From Euzebyaceae bacterium (GTDB taxonomy: Bacteria; Actinomycetota; Nitriliruptoria; Euzebyales; Egibacteraceae): a DNA stretch of 8,578 bases. Location of the stretch: assembly GCA_013696915.1 (NCBI GenBank), contig JACCXR010000105.1, forward strand, positions 1-8,578, in the 5' to 3' direction. Numbering within the stretch: the stretch's first letter is position 1; each line of letters begins with the position of its first letter. Shown in pieces: positions 1 to 6,301 of this stretch. The notes beneath the pieces were generated by a model. The model had not been told where the DNA came from and made no database searches. It worked only from the letters and a program-made list of their open reading frames with translations. A program made the translations under genes and the position numbers.

Positions 1-101
1 CCCAGCACCCGATCACGAACCGGACAGCGCACCGGACCGTCACCTCCAGCAGCCAACGAACACGCCGCCTGACCTCCTCCTCACCGGGTCGAAGTTAGCG
101 G

Positions 102-1481
102 CTACGTCGACATGGCCGGCAGTTTCGCCAGCGCCGCAGCCAGCTCGGCCTGGACATCCGCGTCGGCCCAGTCCTTGTCGACGATCTCGCCCGCGAGGTA
201 CGCGCCGTACGCAGGCAGGTCGAGGTGCCCGTGGCCGCACAGTGCGGTCAGGATGACCTTCTCCTCCCCCGACTCCTTGCACCGCAGCGCCTCCTCGATG
301 GCGGCCGCCAGAGCGTGCGTCGGCTCGGGGGCGGGCACGATCCCTTCGGTTCTTGCGAACAGCACGCCCGCCGCGAAGCACTCGCTCTGCGGCTTGGCGA
401 TGGCTTCGATCTCCTTCTCCTCGTACAGGTGGCTGATCAGCGGGCTCATCCCGTGGTAGCGCAGGCCACCGGCATGGATGGGATCGGGGATGAAGTCGTG
501 TCCGAGCGTGTGCATCTTCATCAGTGGGGTCGTGCCCGCGGTGTCACCGAAGTCGTACGCGTAGGTGCCGCGCGTCAGTGACGGGCATGCGGTCGGCTCC
601 ACCGCGCGCACGACCGGGCTCATCCGGCCGGCCCACTTCTCCCGCAGGAACGGGAACATCAGCCCGCCGAAGTTCGAGCCGCCGCCGGTGCACCCGACGA
701 GCAGATCGGGTGTCTCGCCGGCCTGCGCGAGCTGCACCAACGCCTCCTCGCCGATGATCGTCTGGTGCAGCAGGACGTGGTTGAGGACGCTGCCGAGCGC
801 GTAGCGGGTGTCGTCGTGGGTGGCGGCGACCTCGACGGCCTCGCTGATGGCGATGCCGAGGCTTCCCGGGGTGTCGGGGTCGTCGGCGAGGATCTTCCGC
901 CCCGACTCGGTGCGGTCGGAGGGGCTGGGGTGCACGGTGGCGCCGAAGGTCTCCATCATCGAGCGGCGGTAGGGCTTGCCGTCGTAGGAGGCGCGGACCT
1001 GCCAGATCTCGCAGTCGACGTCGAACAGGCCGCAGGCGAATGCCAACGCGCTCCCCCACTGCCCGGCGCCCGTCTCGGTCGTGAGCTTCCGGATGCCGTC
1101 CTGCGCGTTGTAGAAGACCTGCGGCACGGCGGTGTTCGGCTTGTGGGAGCCGGACGGGCTGACGCCCTCGTACTTGTAGTAGATGCGCGCCGGGGTGTCG
1201 AGCGCGCGCTCCAGCCGGTGCGCGCGGTACAGCGGCGACGGCCGCCACAGCCGGTAGATCTCCGCCACCTCGTCCGGGATGTCGACGTACCGGTCGGTCG
1301 TGACCTCCTGGAGGATCAGCGCCATCGGGAACAGCGGCGCGAGGTCGTCCGGACCGACGGGCTGGTGGGTGACGGGGTGCAGGACGGGCGGCGGCGGCTC
1401 GGGCAGGTCGGGAATGAGGTTGTACCACCGCCTCGGCGCCTCGGACTCGTCGAGCAGGATCTTCGTCGCGGACCGCATCAT
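102..1481 (-). CDS. TrpB2-type tryptophan synthase beta-like PLP enzyme
   Basis: This 459-residue protein is a stand-alone TrpB2 (TrpB-related) PLP enzyme. The family is known to condense indole with serine. Visible features, numbered from the first Met, are the Schiff-base lysine K114 in GSHKPNTA (111-118), the catalytic-type glutamate E136 in TETGAGQWG (135-143; classical TrpB has GAGQHG), the phosphate-binding loop GGGSN (266-270) and a CGHGHLD motif near the C terminus. The long N terminus before the PLP lysine also fits TrpB2. Two ATGs lie in tandem at 1481 and 1478. The Shine-Dalgarno GAAAGG (1486-1491) is 4 nt from the first and 7 nt from the second, so 1478 may be the true start. No trpA or other trp gene is adjacent. 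The gene follows a PaaX regulator and CoA-activating enzymes after a 50-nt gap, suggesting salvage or catabolism rather than tryptophan synthesis. Family call firm; physiological role inferred. Confidence 0.93.
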   Translation of the reverse strand: MMRSATKILLDESEAPRRWYNLIPDLPEPPPPVLHPVTHQPVGPDDLAPLFPMALILQEVTTDRYVDIPDEVAEIYRLWRPSPLYRAHRLERALDTPARIYYKYEGVSPSGSHKPNTAVPQVFYNAQDGIRKLTTETGAGQWGSALAFACGLFDVDCEIWQVRASYDGKPYRRSMMETFGATVHPSPSDRTESGRKILADDPDTPGSLGIAISEAVEVAATHDDTRYALGSVLNHVLLHQTIIGEEALVQLAQAGETPDLLVGCTGGGSNFGGLMFPFLREKWAGRMSPVVRAVEPTACPSLTRGTYAYDFGDTAGTTPLMKMHTLGHDFIPDPIHAGGLRYHGMSPLISHLYEEKEIEAIAKPQSECFAAGVLFARTEGIVPAPEPTHALAAAIEEALRCKESGEEKVILTALCGHGHLDLPAYGAYLAGEIVDKDWADADVQAELAAALAKLPAMST

Positions 1482-1485
1482 GGCG

Positions 1486-1535
1486 CCTTTCGCTCGGGTG
1501 CTGCCTGTTGTGGTGCACGCTCCACCGGGTGTCAA
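1486..1535 (-). promoter_or_regulatory. Candidate internal promoter, dyad and RBS for the TrpB2 gene
   Basis: Reading the minus strand, a perfect consensus -35 TTGACA (1530-1535) overlaps the stop codon of the PaaX gene. At 17 nt spacing lies a weak -10 CACAAC (1507-1512), followed by a Shine-Dalgarno GAAAGG (1486-1491). An imperfect 16-bp dyad, GTGGTGCACGCTCCAC on the plus strand (1510-1525; seven of eight pairs are complementary apart from one mismatch and the centre step), fills the spacer and touches the -10. It could be an operator or an mRNA hairpin. The -10 is poor, so a promoter is not certain. Confidence 0.35.
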
Positions 1536-2383
1536 GGGGGCCGCTCGGGGTTGCCGGCGCGGAACCAGGCCCGCGCCGCGCCGGCCCACTCGCGGTGGCG
1601 GCGCTGGAACAGGGCCCGCGCCTCCAGCCCCTTCCAGCCCGGCGGGAGGAACTCCTCCGGCAGGCCCGGGTCGAGGAACGGGAACGTGCGCCACTCGTGG
1701 ACCATCCGCGTCTGCGCGACGAACGCCTCCTCCTGTGACGAGGGGTCGGCGCCGGCGAAGGTCGCGACGAAGTCCCGGTAGTGCCGCTCGAGCGCCTCCA
1801 GGCCGCCCCAGGCGCCGGCGACCAGCGTTCGCTCGTCGCCGATCCTCCCGTGATGGGCGACGAACGACGTCGCCTCGACCGGCGGGGCGAGGGCCGCGAG
1901 GACGTCGCGCGCCTCCCGTTCGCGGTCCAGGTGCGGCGTGATCCAGGCGCCCTGGCCGAGCGAGCCGAACCCCGCCCACGCCAGCCGGGTCCGCAGCCGG
2001 TGGCGGTCGTCGCGTCGCTCCTCGGGGACGGAGACCATCACGACCAGCCACCGGCGATCCCACCCCGTCGTGACGCCGCCGAAGGAGTAGATGCGCTCCG
2101 CGCCGCGGCGGAGCAGCCCGCGGGTGGCGTCGGACAGCCGCCACCGGACCTGACGCCCGACCCGGTCCCGTTCGAGCCAGCCGTCGGCGGCGCTGCGGGC
2201 GATCGCCTGCCGTGCGGCCTTCTCCCGCACCCCCAGGGCGGTCAGCCCGCGCAGCAGCGCGACCGTCCAGACCGGGGCGTCGAGGTCGAGGACCCACTCG
2301 CCGAGTACGGTCAGCAGCAGCGACCGGGCGGCGGGCTGCGCCGACGGGCGGGCGGGCGCGCGGGGGCGGAGCACGTCGGTCAC
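1532..2383 (-). CDS. PaaX-family transcriptional repressor
   Basis: This 283-residue protein is a PaaX-family regulator. The family is named for the repressor of phenylacetate degradation, which is released from DNA by phenylacetyl-CoA. The N-terminal winged helix-turn-helix spans about residues 20-90, with a recognition-helix-like stretch AARQAIARSAADGWLE (56-71). The C-terminal domain carries the typical PaaX signature FPFLDPGLPEEFLP (234-247). Length is close to the usual size of about 300. The start is a GTG (2381-2383) whose bases overlap the upstream TGA as GTGA, with no strong Shine-Dalgarno, so translation probably depends on coupling to the CoA-transferase beta subunit. Its position inside the operon fits feedback control by an acyl-CoA made by the neighbouring ligase or transferase, with the dyad at 5586-5601 as the likely target. 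Family call strong; effector and operator are inferred. Confidence 0.92.
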   Translation of the reverse strand: MTDVLRPRAPARPSAQPAARSLLLTVLGEWVLDLDAPVWTVALLRGLTALGVREKAARQAIARSAADGWLERDRVGRQVRWRLSDATRGLLRRGAERIYSFGGVTTGWDRRWLVVMVSVPEERRDDRHRLRTRLAWAGFGSLGQGAWITPHLDREREARDVLAALAPPVEATSFVAHHGRIGDERTLVAGAWGGLEALERHYRDFVATFAGADPSSQEEAFVAQTRMVHEWRTFPFLDPGLPEEFLPPGWKGLEARALFQRRHREWAGAARAWFRAGNPERPP

Positions 2384-3153
2384 GCCGCACCGGTCCAGAA
2401 GCGCTGCGGGTCGAGTCCGCGGATGGCGGCGAGCGTGGCGGCGTCCGGCTCGGTCGTCGGGGGGACGTCGTCCGGCGGCGGCGGCCCGCCGAAGGGCGTG
2501 TCGGCGGCGACCGCGCGGGCGTCCTCGCCGGCATGGACCGAGGCGAGCGTGAACCCGTCGGACGCCTCGGTCGCCCGCATGACCGCCCGCGTCGTGATCA
2601 GGGTGACCGACTCGAGCGGGGGCAGGCCCGCGCGGGCGCGCCAGCCGCGCCCGTCGCCGTAGGCGGGGCTTGTGCGGTGGTCGACGCGGCGGACGAAGCG
2701 GCGCGGCTCGTGGGCCATGACCAGCAGCAGCCGGCGGGCGGCGGAGGCGATGTCCGCGCCGCCGCCGCTGCCGGGCAGCCGGACGGCGGGCGCGTCGGCG
2801 GGGCCGATGCGGGTCGTGTTCAGGTTGCCGTGCCGGTCGACCTGCGCGCCGCCGAGGAAGCCGGCGTCGACCCTGCCGGCGGCCAGCAGGGCCATGACGC
2901 GGCTCATCGGCCCGGTGAGGAGCGCGCCCTCGTGGTTGGGACCGTCGCTCATGGTCACGACCGGCGCCGCCGGCGGGCTGTCTCGCATGATCCCATTCTC
3001 GAACAGCCCGAGCGCGCGGGGCGCGTGCGTGGCCGTCGCGAGCGCGAACGCGAGCAGCGGCAGCCGCATCCCGACGAAGACGACGTCGCCGTCGCGGATC
3101 TCCCGGGCGGCGCAGGCGACCATGAGCTCGCGGCGGTTCGCGGGCTCAGGCAT
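2380..3153 (-). CDS. CoA-transferase beta subunit, glutaconate CoA-transferase type
   Basis: This 257-residue protein is the beta subunit of a two-subunit class I CoA-transferase (GctB/IpdB-like). Such enzymes move CoA between carboxylic acids through a glutamyl-CoA thioester. LFENG (50-54) places E52 where GctB carries its catalytic glutamate; IpdB-type ring hydrolases, as I recall them, lack it. Other family features are SDGPNHEG, the GGAQVDRHGNLNTT motif near residue 100, a PGSGGGADIAS motif near 130, and FVRRVDHRTSPAYGDG near 160. The ATG at 3153 overlaps the alpha-subunit stop by 8 nt (ATGCCTGA) and has no clear Shine-Dalgarno, consistent with coupled, equimolar synthesis of the two subunits. 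The C-terminal tail is proline-rich (PFGGPPPPDDVPP). Active transferase is favoured over hydrolase because E52 is present; the substrate cannot be read. Confidence 0.88.
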   Translation of the reverse strand: MPEPANRRELMVACAAREIRDGDVVFVGMRLPLLAFALATATHAPRALGLFENGIMRDSPPAAPVVTMSDGPNHEGALLTGPMSRVMALLAAGRVDAGFLGGAQVDRHGNLNTTRIGPADAPAVRLPGSGGGADIASAARRLLLVMAHEPRRFVRRVDHRTSPAYGDGRGWRARAGLPPLESVTLITTRAVMRATEASDGFTLASVHAGEDARAVAADTPFGGPPPPDDVPPTTEPDAATLAAIRGLDPQRFWTGAA

Positions 3154-4015
3154 CCGCGAACCGTGCGCGGTAGGCCCGGCGGTCGGCGACCGCCAGGACG
3201 TGGGTGTCCAGCCACCGGGCGAAGCCGTCCTCGGTGGCGCTCGCCTCGGCGTAGGCGGTGTAGGCGGCGGGGTCGTGCTCGCGCACGCCCGGCAGCGGCG
3301 CGGGGTGGGTGCCGCCGGGCTCCTCCACGACCGCGGCGACGAGGGCGCCGGGGACCAGGGTGCGGTCGGGTTCCGCGCGCACCACCGCGGTCGGGACGAT
3401 CTCCTCGGCGACGACGATCACGGTGCGGGCGGCCCCGATCGCCTCGACCGAGACGCCGAGGTTGCCCCACGCCTGCGCGTTGCCGTGGGCGTCGGCCCGC
3501 TGGACGTGGACGACGGCGACGTCGGGGCGGACCGCGCGGACGGCGAGGAGCCGCGCGCCGGTGAAGGGGCAGGCGACCTCGGCGAAGCCGTCGTGGTCGG
3601 TCGCGATGTCGGACCCGAGCGCGGTGCGCGTCGGCAGGTACGGCACGCCCGTGGCGGCGGCCTGCAGCGCGACGAGGATCGTGAGGTTCGAGTGCTGGCG
3701 GACGAGCAGCGGCCGCGGCCGGCCCTGCTCGACGGCACGGCGGAAGCAGTAGCCCGACCCGGTCGTCACGTTGCCGACCCAGGCGGCCTCGACCTCGTCG
3801 ACGCAGCCGGCGCCGATGAGCTGGTCGAAGACCGCGTCGGCGATGGGGCCGATCAGCGTCAGGCCGGTCCGGCGCTGGCGGATGAGCTCGTGGGTGAAGG
3901 CGAACGGGATCGCCGCCTCCAGCGCCAGGCCGCACGCCACGGCGCTGCCGTCAGGAACCAGCGCGGCGACGGCGTCGGCCATCGAGCAGCGCTTGTCGCC
4001 GGGGGCGTCATCCAT
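3146..4015 (-). CDS. CoA-transferase alpha subunit, glutaconate CoA-transferase type
   Basis: This 289-residue protein is the alpha subunit partner of the adjacent beta subunit (GctA/IpdA-like). Family features include an N-terminal DGSAVACG segment (22-29), SNLTILVALQAAATGVPYLP (109-128) followed by TRTALGSDI, and QRADAHGNAQAWGNLG in the second half, the usual helix and loop signatures of this fold. Residues 106-108 are RQH just before SNL; many relatives, from memory, have acidic residues here, including the region of the IpdA catalytic glutamate. If alignment confirms this, a hydrolase role of the IpdAB kind is less likely. The ATG at 4013-4015 overlaps the ligase stop by 8 nt (ATGGATGA) and lacks a strong Shine-Dalgarno. 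A second in-frame ATG at 3982 is possible but also has none. Subunit identity strong; substrate unknown. Confidence 0.88.
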   Translation of the reverse strand: MDDAPGDKRCSMADAVAALVPDGSAVACGLALEAAIPFAFTHELIRQRRTGLTLIGPIADAVFDQLIGAGCVDEVEAAWVGNVTTGSGYCFRRAVEQGRPRPLLVRQHSNLTILVALQAAATGVPYLPTRTALGSDIATDHDGFAEVACPFTGARLLAVRAVRPDVAVVHVQRADAHGNAQAWGNLGVSVEAIGAARTVIVVAEEIVPTAVVRAEPDRTLVPGALVAAVVEEPGGTHPAPLPGVREHDPAAYTAYAEASATEDGFARWLDTHVLAVADRRAYRARFADA

Positions 4016-5549
4016 CGCGCAGCTTGAAGCGCTGGATCTTCCCGGTGGCCGTCTTGGGCAGGTCGTCGACGAGGATCACCTCGCGGGGCCGCTTGAACGC
4101 CGCGAGCCGCGCGGTGCAGAAGGCGATCAGATCCTCGGCCGCCGGCGTCCGGCCGGGCAGCGGCACGACGTAGGCGACCGGCCTGTCGACGCCGTCGGCG
4201 TCGGACCGGCCGACGACGGCGGCCTCGAGCACATCGGGGTGCGCGACCAGGGTGGCCTCGACCTCCGCCGGGGACACCCAGATCCCGCCGGCCTTCAGCA
4301 TGTCGTCGGAGCGGCCGGCGTAGGTGTAGACCCCGTCGGCGGACCGCGAGAAGACGTCGCCGGTGCGGATCCACTCCCCCTGGAACGTCCGGCGGTTCAC
4401 GTCGGTCCGGCACCAGTAGCCGGTGGCCACCGACTCCCCGGAGACGTAGAGGTGCCCGGGTTCGCCGTCCGGCACGGGGACCCCGTCGTCGGCGAGCAGC
4501 TTCGCGTCGTAGCCGGGGACCAGCCGTCCAGAGGTGCCCGGGCGGACGTCGCCCGGGCGGTTGGAGATGAAGATGTGGAGGATCTCGGTGGTGCCGATCC
4601 CGTCGAGGATGTCGATGCCGAAGCGCTCGCGGAACCGCCGGTGCAGATCCGCTGGCAGCGGCTCGCCGGCCGAGACGGCGTAGCGGACGGAGGAGAAGGT
4701 GTCCGCCGCGAGGTCGGCTGCGAGCAGCGCCGCGTAGAAGGTCGGGACGGCGAAGAACAGCGTCGGCCGCTCCGCGCGGACCGCGTCCGCGACGCCGTCC
4801 GGCGTGGGGCGGCGCGGGTCGAGGACGGTCGTGGCGCCGGCCGCCATCGGGAACGTCAGCGAGTTGCCGAGCCCGTAGGCGAAGAACAGCTTCGCGACCG
4901 AGTAGCAGCGGTCGTCGCGCGTGACACCGAGCACCTGGCGGCCGTAGGTCTCGGCGGTGTACGGCAGGTCGGCGTGGCGGTGCATCGCCCCCTTCGGCTT
5001 GCCGGTCGTGCCGGAGGTGTAGAGCCAGAACGCGGGCGAGTCCGGCCAGGTGGGGTAGACGTCGGTCTCGGCGCCCGCGGCCTCCCCGACCCAGGAGTCC
5101 CAGCGGTGGGTGCGGAGGGCCGGCGGGGTGGCCACGTCACCGTCGCCGACCAGAATCAGGTCACGGAGCTCCGCGCCGCCCGCGGCCATGCCCGCTATGG
5201 CCTCGCCGAGCGCGGTCGCGCCGATCGCCACACGCGCGCGGGCGTCGGCGCAGAGAAAGGCGAGGTCGTCGCCGGTCAGCATCGTGGAGACCGGGACGGG
5301 CACCGCGCCGATCCGCAGGGCGCCCAGAAACGCCGCGACCCACTCGGGGCCGTCGAGCAGGACGATCGGCACCCGCTCCTCGGGACGCACGTCGAGGCCG
5401 GTCAGGGCGGCCGCGGCCTGCCGCGTGCGGCTCGCGATCTCGGCGTAGGTGAGGTCCTGCCCCTGGTACCGGAACGCGACCCGGTCGCCGTCCCCCGCCT
5501 CGAGCCGCCGGTCGAGGAGGTACTCGCTCGCGTTCAGCCGTTCGGGCAT
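4008..5549 (-). CDS. Benzoate-CoA ligase family acyl-CoA synthetase
   Basis: This 513-residue ANL-superfamily enzyme activates a carboxylic acid with ATP to an acyl-adenylate and then to its CoA thioester, giving AMP and PPi. Visible motifs are the P-loop TSGTTGKPKG (178-187), KLFFAYGLGNS (220-230), GIGTTE (317-322), the hinge region GRSDDMLK (412-419) and the C-terminal catalytic lysine K504 in KTATGKIQR. The N terminus (NASEYLLDRRL), the FFAYGLGNSLTFP segment and KAGGIWVSPAEVE are typical of benzoate and substituted-benzoate CoA ligases (benzoate, 4-hydroxybenzoate and 2-aminobenzoate types). The ATG at 5549 is the first possible start after an in-frame TGA five codons upstream, and no well-placed Shine-Dalgarno is present, in line with a leaderless transcript. 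It is the first gene of the catabolic operon. Family call strong; which aromatic acid is used is open. Confidence 0.94.
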   Translation of the reverse strand: MPERLNASEYLLDRRLEAGDGDRVAFRYQGQDLTYAEIASRTRQAAAALTGLDVRPEERVPIVLLDGPEWVAAFLGALRIGAVPVPVSTMLTGDDLAFLCADARARVAIGATALGEAIAGMAAGGAELRDLILVGDGDVATPPALRTHRWDSWVGEAAGAETDVYPTWPDSPAFWLYTSGTTGKPKGAMHRHADLPYTAETYGRQVLGVTRDDRCYSVAKLFFAYGLGNSLTFPMAAGATTVLDPRRPTPDGVADAVRAERPTLFFAVPTFYAALLAADLAADTFSSVRYAVSAGEPLPADLHRRFRERFGIDILDGIGTTEILHIFISNRPGDVRPGTSGRLVPGYDAKLLADDGVPVPDGEPGHLYVSGESVATGYWCRTDVNRRTFQGEWIRTGDVFSRSADGVYTYAGRSDDMLKAGGIWVSPAEVEATLVAHPDVLEAAVVGRSDADGVDRPVAYVVPLPGRTPAAEDLIAFCTARLAAFKRPREVILVDDLPKTATGKIQRFKLRDG

Positions 5550-5586
5550 CCTTGCGAACCTACGTCACCTCGCCGTCGATCGTCAA
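5550..5586 (-). promoter_or_regulatory. Promoter of the catabolic operon, probably leaderless
   Basis: On the minus strand, -35 TTGACG (5581-5586) and -10 TAGGTT (5557-5562, fitting TAnnnT) are separated by 18 nt. Only 7 nt (5550-5556) lie between the -10 and the ATG of the ligase, so transcription should start at or within a base of the start codon. This explains the absence of a properly spaced ribosome binding site. Leaderless genes are common in actinobacteria. Confidence 0.55.
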
Positions 5587-5601
5587 CGAGCTGTAGCTCG
5601 T
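5586..5601. promoter_or_regulatory. Perfect dyad abutting the -35 box, candidate PaaX operator
   Basis: ACGAGCT (5586-5592) and AGCTCGT (5595-5601) are perfectly complementary arms around a central GT. The dyad touches the outer edge of the -35 box of the catabolic operon and sits in the 116-bp divergent region. A dimeric regulator bound here would cover the -35. The PaaX-family protein encoded three genes downstream is the obvious candidate, but the sequence does not resemble the enterobacterial PaaX site as I remember it. Confidence 0.45.
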
Positions 5602-5602
5602 A

Positions 5603-5634
5603 GGCGGCGGTGCCGCTGCCTGGTGGCCTACGCT
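5603..5634 (+). promoter_or_regulatory. Second dyad and weak -10 before the lipoprotein gene
   Basis: GGCGGCGGTGCCGCTGCC (5603-5620) is an imperfect inverted repeat with seven complementary pairs, one mismatch and a central TG. A -10-like TACGCT (5629-5634) follows on the plus strand, with no recognisable -35. A wider repeat, GTAGGC (5600-5605) with GCCTAC (5626-5631), encloses the dyad. GC-rich DNA forms such repeats easily, so this is a weak call. Confidence 0.25.
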
Positions 5635-5665
5635 GCCCCGGTCGGGCGACGAAAGGGGGCCGGGG

Positions 5666-6112
5666 TTGGAGCGAGGCCGCCCTGTCCACCCGGTGCTGTG
5701 CGCCCTGGTGGCGGTGCTCGTCCTGTCCGGGTGCGCGCCGGCGCCCGACGGCCGTCTCCTCGTCGAGCGAGAGGTCTCGCCCGCCATGGACAACGTGTGG
5801 CTGGAGGGCTCGGTCGGCTTCGTCCGGCTCTCGCAGGCCGACCGCGTCGTCTTCGAGGAGGGCTTCGACGCCCCGAGCCTGTTCGCCCCCGGCGACCCGA
5901 CGGCGGACCCGTACCGCGAGACGCGGCTCGTCGTACCGTTGGCTCCGGGGACCTACCGGTTGGACGCCTGGCAGCGGCCCTGCGAGGGCACGTGCGAAGG
6001 GCTGGACGCGCCGACGCACGAATGCGGCGACGCCGTCGAGGTCCCGCCTGGCGGGGACGTGCCGGTCGTCGTGAGGGTCGTGACGGGCGGGTGCACGGTG
6101 GTGGCCGGGTGA
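5666..6112 (+). CDS. Small cysteine-rich secreted lipoprotein of unknown function
   Basis: This 148-residue protein has a lipoprotein signal peptide: a short basic N terminus (MERGRP), a hydrophobic core (VLCALVAVLVL) and a lipobox LSGC with C23 as the predicted lipid-bearing residue, so it should sit on the outer face of the membrane. The mature part has a beta-rich look and four more cysteines, C106, C110, C120 and C143. The first three form the pattern CxxxC-x9-C after PGTYRLDAWQRP, and the last is near the C terminus, suggesting two disulfides in a small sandwich-like domain. I recognise this Cys pattern only loosely from uncharacterised actinobacterial proteins. The start is a TTG at 5666, supported by an AAAGGGGG Shine-Dalgarno (5652-5659) 6 nt upstream and by the need for a complete signal peptide. 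It diverges from the catabolic operon, and no functional link to it is visible. Confidence 0.75.
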   Translation: MERGRPVHPVLCALVAVLVLSGCAPAPDGRLLVEREVSPAMDNVWLEGSVGFVRLSQADRVVFEEGFDAPSLFAPGDPTADPYRETRLVVPLAPGTYRLDAWQRPCEGTCEGLDAPTHECGDAVEVPPGGDVPVVVRVVTGGCTVVAG

Positions 6113-6113
6113 A

Positions 6114-6260
6114 CCGCGCTTCACTCACCTCGCGGATCGAAGCGGCCAGGCCTGGGCGGCCCTCGTTCGGGCCGCGGACGCCGAGACGACCGCGTCGGCC
6201 GGGGAGGGCCCACCGGCCGCTGAGGAGACTGAACCGACCCCGACTGTCGCCGACCTCTAG
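6114..6260 (+). pseudogene. Startless 3' tail of a broken gene
   Basis: Between the lipoprotein and the ATPase lies an open frame that ends at TAG (6258-6260) and, from about 6141, reads like a real protein C terminus: GQAWAALVRAADAETTASAG, then an acidic, proline-rich tail ending in VADL. In the 39 codons from 6141 to 6257, 33 end in G or C. The frame is open back to a TGA at 6081-6083 but contains no ATG, GTG or TTG start and no ribosome binding site, so it cannot be an intact gene. It is most simply the 3' end of a gene that lost its 5' part. Chance coding bias in GC-rich spacer DNA remains possible. The parent family is not recognised. Confidence 0.4.
6156..6175 (+). terminator. GC-rich hairpin without U-tract after the lipoprotein gene
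   Basis: GCGGCCC (6156-6162) and GGGCCGC (6169-6175) form a perfect 7-bp stem with a 6-nt loop, 44 nt after the lipoprotein stop, next to a 10-bp palindrome CCAGGCCTGG (6146-6155). No run of T follows, so it is at best an L-shaped terminator. It also lies inside the candidate coding remnant. Confidence 0.2.
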
Positions 6261-6301
6261 CGTTGCCGACGTACCATGTCGATATCTGCTCTGGAGGCGC
6301 T

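Noticed and set aside
1..50. A possible minus-strand gene starting near GTG 30-32 with a CCTCC complement at 43-47
   Set aside because: Only about ten codons are visible before the window edge and the ribosome binding site spacing is long. Nothing supports it over chance.
102..2534. An 810-codon minus-strand frame covering the TrpB2 gene and everything to its right
   Set aside because: Only the part from 1481 down is protein-like. The upstream part is Arg/Pro/Gly-rich antisense-frame noise over the PaaX gene, which is itself convincing in another frame.
6263..6301. A longer ATPase start at TTG 6263
   Set aside because: No ribosome binding site there, the added residues are atypical for the family, and GGAGG is positioned for GTG 6302, where the protein begins MRFVNRE.
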